NCBI GenBank assembly: GCA_029215795.1
Contig: JARDYH010000001.1
Location: forward strand, 353,920,154 to 353,984,153
DNA: 64,000 bases
Direction: 5' to 3'
Origin: Anniella stebbinsi
Lineage: Eukaryota > Chordata > Lepidosauria > Squamata > Anniellidae
Positions 31,110 through 43,740 of this stretch are shown in pieces (the first letter of the stretch is position 1; each line of letters opens with the position of its first letter). The translations under genes and the position numbers were made by a program. The notes under the pieces were generated by a model. It searched no databases. It was not told the origin of the DNA and was given only the letters and a program-made list of their open reading frames with translations.

Positions 31110-31640
31110 TGTAAGCAGTCCATATATCTAGATAAGCATCCATATGAAATTGATGACTGTAGGAGATACATTGGAATGTAGCAAGAGTAGCAAGATTTTC
31201 AGACTATTGAAGATAGGTGGTAAGTGTTTATCGTTTCAAGCTTGAGGTATGCGTTCGCTTTGCGACTGTGAGGACTTTCAATCTCCACTATTGCTGTCCA
31301 TCTGTTAATCCCCACATTACAGGAATATAATTTAAAAGCATATGAACATCCACAATTATAACAGGTTTTTCAAAAATAAAATTTAAACGATCAATGACTT
31401 CCAACCAAAAAAAAGTCACTACAGGACATGTCTACATCATATGCCACATTGTCTGCATTACATCAACAGTATCTAGCAGAGCTAGCCAGCTTCTTCTGAA
31501 CAGCCCTCTGTCCAGTACATGTGATTAACTGATGGGACCAAGATTTTTCCTCTAAATCTGTTTTATAACCCCAAATGCACCATTCTCCAGAAAGAAAGAA
31601 AAAGACAAATGGTTCTGTAGTGAGTAGAGCTGAAACCAGT
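31110..31640 (-). pseudogene. L1/Tx1-like LINE ORF2 fragment
   Basis: The minus strand reads, with stops, HMM...TCPVVTFFWLEVIDRLNFIF, then DVHMLLNYIPVMWGLTDG and RLKVLTVAKR. The 'H..W.CP....FW' motif and the following VLTxAKR block match the L1/Tx1 pattern and are colinear with the copy at 22,920-23,270 (DVHVLLNYLLASWKLTHG). Several in-frame stops show long decay. Confidence 0.65.
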
Positions 31641-32094
31641 TCACCCCATCAAATTCTCCTCAGTTTGTGGTGTAGTTCCACACCAACTGAAGTAAAACAA
31701 CAAACTCACATTTTTTTCCATTTGAGATGTGCTTTGAGAAATTATATCTGAACCTGAACAGAAATGATGCTGGAATGTTTGGAAAGCCAAATATCCTATT
31801 AAAGATAATGCTGGAATTCTTCATACCTTTCAAATGAATGAATAAGTCATACACACTACTTTTAAAACATACACAATTATTTCACCTCAATAGAACTACA
31901 GTTGTCAATGTAATATATAGAACAAGCCAAGATGTTGTTATTACAAGGACAAGATGGTGTGCCTGTTTGTGCGAGACAAGAGATAAAACATTGAAGATTC
32001 TTCGTTTGGGAGCCATGACCATTTAAAAAAATATATGAAACTAGTTTAAATGTTTAGTGTCAAAATGCTCTTAGAAGAAGTTGTGAATGGTCCT
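31641..32094. other. non-coding DNA, nothing recognised
   Basis: This may include decayed flanks of the adjoining LINEs. Confidence 0.3.
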
Positions 32095-33239
32095 ACCTCT
32101 CGGGCAGGTTCCAGATGGTGATGCTTGGGGATAGTTGCTCTTCAAAGAAGGAGCAGCTATGTGGTGTACCACAAGGTGCCATCCTATCCCCAATGCTGTT
32201 TAACATCTACATGAAAACGCTGGGAGAGATCATCCGGAGGCATGGGGCGGGGTGCTATCAATATGCTGATGACACCCAAATATATTTCTCTATGCCTTTG
32301 ACAACAGCGTCAGCTAAGGATAGTGTGTCTCCTCTGAATGAATGCTTGGAGGCGGTAAAGGGCTGGATGAGGAAAAACAAACTGAAGCTGAATCCAGACA
32401 AGATGGAGGGGCTTACTGTCAAGGGCCACAACCTGGGCTTGGAGATGTGTCAACCAGTTCTGGATAGGGTTACACTCCCCCTGAAAGACTGTGTTCGCAG
32501 CTTGGGGGTGCTCCTGGATCCGTCGCTCCAAATGACAGCTCAGATAGATGCGACTGCCAGGAGTGCCTACTATCAGCTTTGGCTGATACGCCAGCTGCGC
32601 CCCTTCCTAGAGTTGGAAGACCTAAAATCAGTAGTGCACGTGCTGGTAATTTTGAGGCTCGACTTCTGCAATGCGCTGTACATAGGGCTACCTCTGTGCC
32701 TAGTCCGGAAACTTCAACTAATTCAAAATATGGCAGCCAGGTTGGTCACCGGTACATCTAGGGGTGACCACATTACACCAGTTTTAAAATCTCTTCACTG
32801 GCTGCCAATCAGTTTCCGGGTGAAGTACAAAGTGTTGGTTATTACCTTTAAAACCCTACATGGTTGGGTCCAGGTTACCTATGGGATTGCCTTCTCCCAT
32901 AGAATCCGCCCCGCACGCTCAAGTCCTCTGGGAAGAATTTACTACAGTCAGCAAGAACTAGACTGACAACCGTTACCCAGAGGACCTTCTCTTCTGCCGC
33001 TCCCAGATTGTGGAATGACCTGCCGGGAGAGATTCGCCAACTCACCAGTCTTCAGGAATTTAAAAGATCTATAAAGACTGATCTCTTCCCTACCCAGATG
33101 AATTTTAAAGTGTTTTATTGGTGTTTTATTGGTATTTTAATGATGTATTGGTTTTATGTGCTTTTAATCAGTTTTGTATTTTATATTTGATGCTGTCCCC
33201 CGCCTCGATCCGTTGGGAGAGGCGGGTAATAAGTAAATA

Positions 33240-33273
<34 letters not shown>

Positions 33274-33275
33274 AG
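32095..33275 (+). mobile_element. L2-clade LINE, 5' truncated
   Basis: This is the best preserved retrotransposon in the window. The RT fragment (32,115-32,966) is followed in another frame by the C-terminal WNDLPGEIRQLTSLQEFK (33,008 onward). A 3' UTR with CCCGCCTCGATCCGTTGGGA and GGCGGGTAATAAGTAAAT follows, ending in an (ATT)n tail to about 33,271. No 5' UTR, ORF1 or endonuclease domain is present. L2 clade assignment rests on motif recall; CR1-group is certain, the exact clade less so. Confidence 0.85.
32115..32966 (+). pseudogene. L2-type reverse transcriptase fragment
   Basis: The 283-codon frame begins inside the RT palm. GVPQGAILSPMLFNIYM (residues 17-33) is RT motif 4 and QYADDTQIYF (49-58) holds the YADD catalytic box (50-53), which is intact. 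KLKLNPDKMEGL follows, then the thumb region SLGVLLDPSLQM, and CNALYIGLPL with KLQLIQNMAARLVTG near the C-terminus. HITPVLKSLHWLPISFRVKY matches the standard family tail. The frame shifts near residue 270, before the true C-terminus, which continues at 33,008. The N-terminal endonuclease is missing, so it cannot support retrotransposition. Open codons precede the ATG, so it is not a genuine start. Confidence 0.9.
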
Positions 33276-33367
33276 AAGGTATGAAAAGGGCAGTTTGGCC
33301 TTCAGAGAGCATGTCGGTTTTTGCTTCCGGCAGGCTTCGTTGTATGTCCAGTACTTTAATAAATTTG

Positions 33368-33605
33368 GTATGACTTCAAAAGGGGATTAGACAAATTCAT
33401 GGAGGATAAGGCTGTCAACGACTACTAGTCATGAAGGCAGTATATTACCACCAGTATCAGAGGCAACAACAGTGAGAGCTAGCTATTGCCTGCATTTTCT
33501 CCTTGTGAGCTTCCCATAGGCAACTGGTTGGCCACCGTGGAAACACAGTGCTGGACTAAAGAGTCCATTGGATTGATCCAGCAGGGCTCTTTTTATGCTC
33601 CTAGA
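33368..33605 (+). mobile_element. CR1 LINE 3' UTR fragment
   Basis: GACTTCAAAAGGGGATTAGA, GACTACTAGTCATGAAGGCA and GGTTGGCCACCGTGGAAACA occur in CR1 3' UTR order, ending GCAGGGCTCTTTTTATGCTC. It is colinear with 15,370-16,120. Confidence 0.8.
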
Positions 33606-34400
33606 GTGTAATCAGTGGTTGTGGCTTCCCTAGAACATAGGAAGCTGCCTTATACCAAGTAAGATCCGTGGCGTATCTCGGAGTGCTTCTAGGTGAGGTT
33701 TTAATTGTACTGCTGCCCTACCTCATCCATGGAATTTTACATGAGGTCCAGAAAAAGGTGTCTTTAACTCAGTCCTCCTGTTTCCCCCCCACCCCCATTG
33801 CTTCTTCCGTATTTTCTCTTACTGCATGATCTGTTAAGAAAGAAAAGATGGAATTGTTGCATGATGGCTTCTCATGGGTAGTAGTAGGAGCCCTCCAACT
33901 GGAAACACCCATAGTCAACTTTGCCTGCATAGTGGTTTCCAGCCTTGTGCCCCCAGATGTTGTTGGACTTACAACATCAAGGGACCCAGGGTTGGGAACC
34001 ACTGGCTTATTGACTAACAAGCAGCTCTTCGGGGTTTTAGACAGGGACCTTCTGCAACCTTACCTAGGGATGCCTACCTAGAGATACTTGGCATGCAAAA
34101 GAACCAGGGTCTTTTTGCATCCTAAATATGTGCCCTTCCACTGAGCTACAACCCTTTTCTTTAGATTTTTGTTGTTCTTGTCATTTTATGTAAAAAAAAA
34201 AATTGCCATAAAAGAACTGTAATATATCAGTACATGGTCCAGCCTATGCATCACTGTTTTCAATTAGCAGAACTTAAAATGTGTTGGATGATGCCCTCTG
34301 TTTGCACCATTTTCCATCTTGTCTTCCTTCTTGTTCTGTGAATAAATTTATGGTTTGCATTAAAACACACACACACACACACACACACACCCAAACACAC
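33606..34400. repeat. mixed SINE, MITE and (AC)n fragments
   Basis: 33,632-33,665 is a tRNA SINE 3' scrap (GGAAGCTGCCTTATACC). 33,933-34,013 is a CCTTCCCCAACC-type MITE (TTGTGCCCCCAGATGTTGTT, GGGTTGGGAACC). 34,065-34,150 is the head of the SINE on the minus strand. (AC)n lies at 34,366-34,391. Confidence 0.55.
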
Positions 34401-36570
34401 ATCAAAATCAGGGATGTTAACTGCTGTGCATGGCAGGTTCTGTGCGTATGGCACTGATTTGGCTTGAATAAAAAGGATACCAGCCTGTATTCTTGGAGTA
34501 TGCTGCATTAATCAGACTTGCTGGAATGATCACATGGTATTCTATCGCCTTTCCCTACCAGCTACTGCTTGTCAGCAGCTGGTTGAGCTGCAGGCTGCAG
34601 GCCAGTATCTGCAACCCCTCTTCTCCTAGAATCTTTGCAACATACTGCTTTCAGTTATGCCTGTGGCTTGACCAACTAAATGTTTCTCCTGTGCCTTAAA
34701 AGGGTTATTTTGCAGACCTCAAGGCCTCTGTCTGATTTCCTAGGCCATGTATGCATTTGAAGAATTCAGGTAGGCTCTGTGTTTCATTGAACAGCACGTT
34801 CGGGTTTTTTTGTGTGTGTTCCTGCAAGAATTTTGCTGTGTAATGTCAGACTGCTTTTATAGTTGCAAACGGCTTCTGGGGTGCAAGCCGCGGCTTTTGG
34901 ATTCGACTAAAATATTGCAGCCCTTCTCTGGTGCTGGGGAGGTGGGTGTGTCGAGGGTAAGCTGCAGGTAAACAATAGCTAACTGCATGATGAAGTGCAT
35001 AGATGAGAAATAGCTTCTTATGTCTGTCTTGATTTTTTTTTTATTACTGTTGCAGCTGCAAGCATAGTCTGGAGTTATAAATGTAAAAGCAAGCTGCTCT
35101 GGCAGGAAAAATAAAAAAGTATTTTTGCTATTTTTGGTTCATGACAGATGCTTCTCCTCTGTAAAGAATACAGATTATGATAGTTAAGGGGGAAAATATT
35201 GATGCTTGGATCATATATGGGATTTGACTGGAGAGCTGCTGCACAGTCTACATGTCTGCTGCTTGTGGTTTCATAGCTGCAGGATTTCATCAAACCACTT
35301 AGTAAAAATCGAAGCATTCTCTAGGATAACACGTATTTTATTTTTGGTGAAAAATTAAAGTGTTGTGGCTGATGTGCAGAAAGACCATCTTTTTATATTC
35401 AAAATACTCTGTTCCAAATTCTTCCTTTTGAGAGATTTTGGAGGGGCTGGCAGTTTTTTTAAAACTCTTTTCCTATGCAGTCTTGAAGATGTACTATATT
35501 TTTTAAAATACAGTGAACCTCAGTGCAATTCTTACCTGCTTGAAAACAAATACAGCAATCTATTAATTTTTCTGACCTTCAGTGGTCTTTCATTATTATT
35601 GAAGGTTCATTCACTTTTTTTTTCTTCTGAAGATAACTAGTAAAAATAATGAATATTTTATGACCATCTCCTCTAGTATATAATGTCTACATTTTCTGTT
35701 TTAGTAACGACATTATGTAAAAAGCTAACTTGGAAGTTTATTTGTATGAGTGAGGAGGATTGTTTAAAGGAATATATAACCAGGATATATGTGTGTGTGT
35801 GTATGTGTATGTGTGTGTGTGTGTGTGTTTCGGGGGTGGGGGAAGTACTGAATTTGCTCAAAGGCACAGAGTTAATTACATTGTTTTTTAATCATTATTA
35901 AATGTGTTTTAATGTCAGAGATAACATAGATGGCATCTTTATGTTTCATTGGCTCAGGTAGCCATAATACTGAAAAATAGATTATTAACACCAATTTCTT
36001 CTTAATTCTTCTTGGAAAGTAAGTGGTCAGTTAATGTACAGTGCAGGATGAAAATAAAGAAGGAACTTGTGCTATTTATGAGCCACAGGAGAATACCATC
36101 TTAGTAGGTAGAGGATTTTGCCAGAAGCGATGCTGTATTGTAACTGCAGTTGTGGTAACATTGTCACCAGAACGCTAGCAAACCTTGAAGAGCCAATTAC
36201 TGTCACCAAGTTCAGCTGGAAATAGAGATGGGTTGCATAGCCTACTGTCTTTTTGTGTAGTCATCCTGCTCAGATGGAGACCAAATGATGCAAAAGTGAT
36301 TTTCTTAATGATATTCTGATCAGATTGTCACACAAAATAAAATAAAATTTGATATGCCAACTTGCAGAGGGCAAAGCCCGACGGTTTGCCATTGACAGCC
36401 TCCGTTTTTCTCAAAGACATCTCAGTCAAGGCAAATGTTTACCTAACAGTCTTGGAGTACAGTGTGTGTCAGATTTTTTTGATTTAGGATTCTGGATTCC
36501 TTCTTATATTTGCCATTTCTTTTGTGTTTGGGACGTTATTTTGCAATATAAACCATAGCTGCTACCTAGC
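34401..36570. other. repeat-poor non-coding DNA
   Basis: Apart from a (GT)n run at about 35,789-35,828, I recognise no transposon here. Together with the next interval it is the quietest part of the window and the best place to look for conserved non-coding elements or unannotated exons. No ORF here has convincing protein character. Confidence 0.45.
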
Positions 36571-38957
36571 CACCATGTGTGGCATATAGAGCTGTTGCCA
36601 TGATGGACCCTGAAAATAGGAGAGATGAAAGCGGTAGGGCAATTATACCGGGACTTTCTGTTGGTTCTGTAACAGTGAAAGTTTTTGAGCAACACAGAAT
36701 TCTTCAACAGGCAGAATGGCAAGGTAACATTTACTCTGTCAAGGTGAGCATAGATGGATATGAAGAAAAATGTTCTTTTCACATAAATAGCGTATTAATA
36801 TCTAAGCACGTAAGAAACATGGCACAGCAGCCAGCTACAGATATTAACAACCATTGATGAACTAATGATTAGTCCTTTTTTAAACTTCTGTACTATAAAG
36901 GCAGAAAAACTTAGATGGGTTCTAACAGTCCCAGTTACAATTTAAGGGTCAGGAACAAAGTGGGCCATGTAAACATCTGAACTGGCCTTGGTTGCATTCT
37001 TGATACCTCATGATGTTTTTTTTAAAGCCTTGCTGCCCTTTATGCCTTGGAACACCTCTTAAGCTCTTATATCCTTCAAAGCCTTCCTTAAACTCAGGTG
37101 TGGGCAACTTGTGACCTTTCATACATTTTGGCCTGCAATTGCCATCAGCTGTAGCCAGCATAACGAATGGTGGGGCGTGATAAGAGTTCAGTGGGTCTAC
37201 TCTAAGTAGGACTAACATTGGATACGGCCCTTAGTTCCCATACCTCACTGCGTAATGAAACTTAAGGACATGTAGTTAAAATAAATTCCTTCCCCTGTTT
37301 AAACCTGCATGTATCTTTCCCCTTCCTTGTTTTCGTCCCTGCTTAAAAGCTTAGATGGTAAGCTTCACAGGGCAGGGATCTACCTCTTCTCTTGTTTATT
37401 GTAAAGTACCATACAAATTGATGATGCGATGCAGACACCACCAACCAGGTTCCGTTTGGTGTAGTACATGGCTTCAGGGATATCCAGTCAGGGAATTGGA
37501 TAGATAAGAGCTGTTCTTGTGACACATTAACACATGTAGAGAATTTGGATAAATGGGAATTGTAGCAAATAGGATGGAATTATACGTTAAGACATAACTT
37601 CTGGTGGGGGTAGGGAATGAGCATTTGATCGGCAAAATGAGTGGATGGGAAAAGCACCCCTGATTTTCCTCGGAAACTACTCCCTCCTGCTGGTTTTATG
37701 CAGACTTTCCCCCAGCCCACTTAGTAGGGGCAGAGAGGGTTGGCCTTGTGGGAGAGAATGCAGGGAAGAGTTAGCAGGCGGGGGAAGGGTTAAGCACCCT
37801 TCCCTCTTCTCACCATTTTTTTCCCTTCATATGCCTTGCCTGCTATCACATTGCTTTTAACTGGAAAACATGCCTGATGTTATACTGTGTAGTTCTGCTC
37901 CTAAATAAAAGAAAACGATGTGAGTTTGGAATCACATTTGGTGTGCTGTATGTCTTCTGGATACTAAATCTGTTCATTACAAAAGACCCCACTTGTGGTC
38001 AGTAGGGACTAAGGAAGTGCTTTTTTAGGATTGTAACCACCAGTGGTTACACTTTTTAGTGTGACATTATATATGGGCTGGGTGCTCCCACTCCCATTGT
38101 AACCTCCCTCCTCCCAGCTCTTGTCTTGTCTCATGGCAATGAAGTACCCAATGCTTCCCCAGGACTGTCTCAGTTTCTTTCTGAATCCTCCTTCCCCCAC
38201 TCATGGATGGCTACTGTACATGTGTGCTGGCTGCACGTGGTAACCGCTGTGGTCTAATGGGTCGATTCAACAAGGAAGTACCAGGTTAAAGTCTTCGTGT
38301 GGTTGTGGACTTGCTGCATCTGTCATGTGGGAATGATGTTACAAGGCTATTGTGAGAATCGGTGCCATAATGTGCACAGGACACTACAGTGCTGCTTAAC
38401 TTCTGAGACAATAAAAGTGTAGGGCAGCTGTTGCATCTGTCTGTGCAAGGTTATAGTTACTTTCCTGACTTGGTTAGAAGGCTCTTCTGGTTGTCAGAAT
38501 GTAAAGATGCTTAGCCATAGCATCTTGGCTGGTTTCCAAATGAGGTCATTCTATTCTGTCTACCCTGCATCTTCAATCTGATGCACACTTCATTTTCTCG
38601 TCTATATTATGGTACTCTATAGTTCTAAAACTGGGAAGGGATTTCTTTCTGAAAGATGTCTAGTTTCAGTGCTGGAACTAGCATTTCCTGGTGTGCTGTT
38701 TATGAAGCACCCGTGTGAAGTACTTGGATAATGGTGTGTGTTTATTTAATGAACTAAATAATAAGTGTGATCGAATGTACTTGGAAGTGAAGGAATTTAA
38801 TTCATATCTGTAATAGTTACATAGATTTTTTTCATTATCGAATCTTCCAAATGGAAACTTTTTGCTCCTCTTCATATACGGTGACATCCACATCCCACTA
38901 AAGTTGTTGATTTCAGTCAGTTTCCATTTGAGCTGGTTAACCACATGGACAGTTTCA
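36571..38957. other. repeat-poor non-coding DNA
   Basis: A frame of 92 codons at 36,579-36,857 (+) has no recognisable domain. 37,190-37,225 is one arm of the palindrome seen at 1251-1354. No other repeats are delimited. Confidence 0.4.
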
Positions 38958-39310
38958 TTTTATTTATTTATTTATTACATTTATATACCACCCTGTAGCC
39001 AAAACTCTCTGGACCATTCACAACAATTAAAAACCTTAAAATGCAACACAATGAAATACAATATAAAAGTTTAAGAACATAAGAAGAGCAATGCTGGATC
39101 AGATCAAGAGTCCATCTAGTTCAGCACTCTGTTCACACAGTGGCCAACCAGCTGTTGGCAAGGGACCAACAGAGCAGGACACAGGTGCAGCATCAGCTTC
39201 CCACTCATGTTCCCTAGTAACTGGTGTACATAGACTAACTGCCTCTGATACTGGATGTAGCACATCAGGACTAGTAGCCATTGAAAGCCTTCTCCGCCAA
39301 GAGTATACAG
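38958..39310 (-). mobile_element. LINE tail and CR1 3' UTR fragment
   Basis: 38,958-39,015 is a (TTTA)n LINE tail (CTGTAGCCAAAACTCTCTGG). 39,075-39,310 is a CR1 3' UTR on the minus strand: AAGAACATAAGAAGAGCAAT, GTGGCCAACCAGCTGTTGG and GCCTCTGATACTGGATGTAG. Confidence 0.75.
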
Positions 39311-39809
39311 TATAAAAGAAAAAATAAAACCCAAAATAAAACCTAGCAGCAGTTCAAAGATTTAAAATACAGTACCAGATTTAAAACAGCAGAGACTGTT
39401 ATAAAAAGGTGAATGCAATCCCTGGTGGACTTCATTGAAGGGGCCTCAGCTTCCTTCAAGTGTTTTGCCACTCTTGCCAGGCATCTGTGTAGCCCTTTCA
39501 CAAAGCCATGCAGAGCTCACGCTGCTGAGTTCAGATGTCCCAACAAGTCACTGAACAATCCAACAACAAGCCATGGGTCCTCAGGATGGCTTGTGCATGG
39601 TTAAGAATCCATGCTTAAGACATCATGCTGTGTTCATACTATACGATAAGCCACTCTTGAACAAACAAGGCTGAAAACCACCATAGGTTGTTGTGTTGTG
39701 TGAATCAGGTCTGTGCTAAATTTGAAAAGAACTTCATTGGTTTACTCTCAACTTCCTGGTCCTAAACAACATAGGAACCAAGCAATTACTCCCATACCGT
39801 GGGAGTAGT
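39311..39809. other. non-coding DNA with a MITE half
   Basis: 39,626-39,710 (GCTGTGTTCATACTATACG ... TTGTGTTGTGTGAATCAGG) is a shortened relative of the MITE at 61,371-61,700. Confidence 0.4.
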
Positions 39810-40128
39810 TTTAAGATCTATGTTTTAAGATCTTCTGCTAAGACCCTTCTCCATGTGCCTCCCCTATTAGAACTACTTTAGCCTGTAGTGCTACAGTTGT
39901 AGAACATCCTCTCAAGGGAGGTTTGCCTTGCACTGATGTTGCAATCTTTTTATTTGCAATATTGTTTATGTTCCCATCCATTTAAAACTGTGTACATCTT
40001 AGTCTGCTCTTAATGATTTTTTTTCCTGTTTTGTTACTGTCATTTGTTTTAGTGTGTTAATCCATACGCCATCTTGAAATCCAAATTGGATGAAGGGAGA
40101 TATATAAATGTCTGAATGAATAAATAAG
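39810..40128 (+). mobile_element. LINE 3' end, + orientation
   Basis: The order GACCCTTCTCC, CATCCTCTCAAGGGAGGTTTG, a T-rich 3' UTR and CGCCATCTTGAAATCCAAAT, ending (AATA/ATGA)n, resembles the L2-type 3' region at 32,966-33,275. No ORF. Confidence 0.5.
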
Positions 40129-41189
40129 TCCATGCTTTGCTGTGGCCTTTCTCCTCATGCCTTCACAGGTCACCTCATGATAGTAGCAGGCAGCTGATGC
40201 TTCACCACATGCACCCACAAATATCACAACTGAGACTTTTTTAAAAAAATAAACAATTGAGATTTTACTGTGTTCAAAGGTGCCTGTTTGTTTTGTGTTG
40301 CTAAACTGATGTTTCTGTGGGACTCGCATTGCCCTGTGTGATTACCGCCCTCTCCAATGAATATCTGCTCAACCTGTAGACTTGTAAATAAGCATATTCT
40401 TGCAAAGACACCAGAAGTCTTGAGTGCTCTCCAAAACTCCTCCCATTTAGAAAAATTGTAATTATGTCTGGAATAGTCCTAAAATATTCAGAAGATTTAT
40501 TTCAGAATAAAATATTTTTATTCTGACAATAAAAATAGAGAACCAGGGAATTGTGGAATTAAGTCTGTTGCCGTTTAATGGTGGCAGTGTGGGAGAGTTA
40601 GCAAAAAGTGTTTAAACAAATAATGTCATGGGTTTTGCAGATGCAATTTATTAACAGTCCCCCCCCCAAGACAATATTGTTTGAGATTGTGCCAATCTGC
40701 CACTGTTGCTGCACTGCATAAAATTGTATAGGATATTGAAAAAAACAATGCCATCTTCAGGTTGGTGGAATGCAGCGTTTAGTAATCCATTTGGGTTTCA
40801 GTAAACAAAATCAGAACACAGCGCTTTCTCTCAAGTCACCAGCCGCTGGCAAGATTTCCTTTTCAAAGTTTCCTATCATTAGAATGCATTTTCAAACATT
40901 CCAAGTAGCACCTTCGTTTTGTGTTATCTTCGTGCAAACAAGGGAATGTCAGAGCTGACAGCTTTCAGTCACACAAAAGTATGCAATCCTACTTGAGTGC
41001 TTGTTGAGCGGAGAAGGGCAATCTAAAAATATTCTAAATAAATAAATAATACTAAGTTATAATTCTCTCACAGTTCCTCCAAACGAAGCACGTCTTGTGT
41101 CTGCAAAAGCAAACAGGGCATTGCACAAGCTACCAAGTGAGTGTTGCATGGATAATTCTTGAGCTTTATAGCATCAGTCTTTGAATCTT
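40129..41189. other. non-coding DNA, nothing recognised
   Basis: A C-run lies at 40,660-40,667 and an (AAAT)n run at about 41,036-41,048. No exon or RNA gene seen. Confidence 0.35.
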
Positions 41190-41354
41190 CTAATAAGGGA
41201 CCATTCCTCCGACAAGATATACAGATGATATGGCGCTTTTCTGGCAAGGCGAGGTGTTCATACAGCATGTGTGGATGTGTATATGGTTTTTCTTAATATA
41301 CTCAACTTTTCTTTGCATTTCTACATCCATATGTGGGCCATTCTGTATAATTGA

Positions 41355-41935
41355 CTGGGCCACCATCCGAAGTTGGTAGAAGAGAGTCTGTGCCACCGAG
41401 GCCACCTGAGCCTCAAGTGACAGAGATGGTTCGAGAACCTCCAAGCTATGCACTTGCTCCTTCATGGGGAGTGCAACCCCATCCAGAACAGGTTGAACAC
41501 CCTCCATCCGATCAGAAGAACCACCCACTAACAGCATCTCAGTCTTGTCTGGACTGAGTTTCAATTTACTGTATTTCTTTGATTCTAAGATACATCGATT
41601 GTAAGACGCACCTTAATTTTAGTACCACCAACAGAAAAAAAGCTTTGATTCTAAGAAAAAATAAAAATAAAAAATAAAATCTTTGCCTTGTGCAAAGCAC
41701 GGGAAAATTTGAAAACTGCAGTTCTAAGACGCCATCGATTCTAAGACACACCCCGTTTTTAGAGACGTTTATATGGGGAAAATGCATCTTAGAATCAAAG
41801 AAATACGATATTAGCCCTCATCCAGTCTATTGTTACAGTCAGGCACCGGTTCGGCACATCCCCGGCCTCACCTGATGAAGATGAGAAGTAGAACTAGAGC
41901 TGCCTGCCATCAGCGTACTGATGACAACGCACTCC
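41355..41935 (-). pseudogene. L2-type RT fragment interrupted by a MITE
   Basis: On the minus strand the right part (41,809-41,935) encodes QYADGRQL, an inactivated YADD box with the second Asp replaced by Gly, then SSSSGEAGDV and IDWMRAN. After the MITE, the left part (41,355-41,566) continues LKLSPDKTEMLLVG, GVALPMKEQVHSLEVL and EAQVASVAQTLFYQLRMV. Both parts are colinear with the RT at 32,115. Sequence further left no longer matches. The element is 5' and 3' truncated and inactive. Confidence 0.85.
41569..41808. mobile_element. 240-bp mariner-type MITE in the L2
   Basis: The inverted ends read GTATTTCTTTGATTCTAAGA and TCTTAGAATCAAAGAAATAC. TA dinucleotides flank it (41,567-41,568 and 41,809-41,810), the hallmark of Tc1/mariner insertion. 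Internal repeats of GATTCTAAGA/ATTGTAAGACGC occur in both arms. Taking out the element and one TA rejoins the L2 reading frame exactly. Confidence 0.9.
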
Positions 41936-43740
41936 AAAACTCCGAACGATCATTATGTGAGGAAGGGATATTAATCTATTTACACACAATTGAGGATTGT
42001 TCAGAAGCCATATTAAGGATAAGTGCTGCGAGTTGGACACATGTTTTATGGTTTTACTGGAAGTCTTCGAATGCAGAAAATAACATGGATATCAATGGGA
42101 CGTTTTATTCAAGCAAGTTTATAGAATATCTTTAAAATATAGGATTGGTGAAACCATGAAAGCACCTCAACATCCAGCTCTCTGTACTGAGCACAGAGAA
42201 TTAACAACCAGGTGGGAAGATTATGTAGCATGGACACAGAAGAGGAATGTACTAACTTTCACAGATATGTACTATGCAGCATGGTATAGTAGTTAAAAAA
42301 AATATCTCCCAACCTGGGTCCCTCAGATGTGTTGGACTGCAACTCCCATAATTCCCAGCCAGCATGGCCAATGGTTATGTTGGATTAGGATCCAGAAGAC
42401 CTGCATTGAAATCCCCACTTGGCCATGATGCTCACTGGGCCGGCTACTAGCTCTCAGCATAGCCAACTTTACAGGGTTGTTGCAAGGATAAAATGGGGGG
42501 GAGGGAGAGAATACAGTGTATTCTCCCTTTAGCTCTTTAAAACAAAGGTAGATTATAAATGTTGTAAGAAAAAATAAATAAAATAATGCTATTCAACAGG
42601 AGAAAAGAAACCCTAACTTAACGAAGTAGGGTAGATTCAAGGAGTGGTGAAAATTACATAGTTTAGAATTTTCTACCCTCCATGTAGGCTGGGCAAAACT
42701 GGTAGGGCTATAGATTTGAGAGCAGAAGATGGGAGAGTTGGCTTGGTTGATGTTTCTTCTAGGCATGGGGAGTATTAAACCAATTACATGAGAACAGAAA
42801 TTGGAAAAGGGGACAAGGAATATTGAGCCAATGGACTTGCAGAGCCCATTATGGAGTTTAGAGTAAAATAAATGAATACAATACAAGTCAATTTGGGCAA
42901 CAGGAATTGATAGGATACTAGTCAAATTCAAAGTTGTAATTAACATTTTTTTTTCAAGTGGCTGTTCTTAGCAAGCATACACATTTGTGCTAAAAATTCA
43001 GACATGCTAGGATTAGTATATTAACCATTTCTAGTGTGTTCATTTTTCTCTCTTAAAATCTAAATTAGGGAAGTGCATGTAGGGTTGACACACGTTCCTT
43101 ATTTCAATAAAAGGTTCCTTGAAAAAGAGTACTGTATTTTAATACCAAATAAGGAACTGATCCTTAGAACAGGTGGCAAGCCTAGCTAGTAAGTAATGAT
43201 GACTTAGAATATTTACAAGTATTCCATTACTTTAAAATCCCATTCTTTAGCACTGTCCTCCCAAAACCTGAGAGGTGGATAGTACTGTGCTCCTTATGGA
43301 ACGCTCCCTGTGGCCAACCATAGACCTTTATATCTTTTTCCAAAGCCTGCCAAGTTATTCATGGCTATCTTCTAGTTCCTGCAACTTCTGTCTCCAATAG
43401 GTGTGTCAACGTTTCCAAAAATTCTATGCCTGGAACCACATCTATGGCATCAGCACACCATGTAGGGCCAGGAGAGCCTCTCTCAATGACAAATGTACAA
43501 AAGACCAGATTTTCAGGAAGCCGGAACCATTACATAAGTTGGGTTCACAAATTCAGTTTAAGTGGTAAGATGGGAAGGTGTATGGGACTGAAGAACCTTA
43601 TGGCCTAAGACTGGGACTGTGCCAAAATGTGAGCATCAAAAGCGTCTTCAGGGACAGAAGGAAATAAAAATGTACAATATTGCCCCCTGCAATTGGCAGA
43701 CAGTATAAAGCCCTTGGATTGCTAAGAATTTGCTGCATGC
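41936..43740. other. non-coding DNA with a MITE half
   Basis: 42,303-42,385 (CCCAACCTGGGTCCCTCAG, GTTGGACTGCAACTCCCATA) is one arm of the CCTTCCCCAACC-type MITE. No exon seen. The ORF 41,830-42,135 (+) crosses the L2 edge and is not a gene. Confidence 0.4.

Noticed and set aside
30725..31171. 148-codon minus-strand ORF with hydrophobic segments
   Set aside because: Its sequence derives from GAAA/AAAAC tracts and a (TA)n(GT)n microsatellite. The apparent membrane segments are artefacts.
36579..36857. 92-codon ORF in the repeat-poor region
   Set aside because: Some internal order is visible, but there is no signal peptide, domain, splice site pair or codon signature that separates it from chance.
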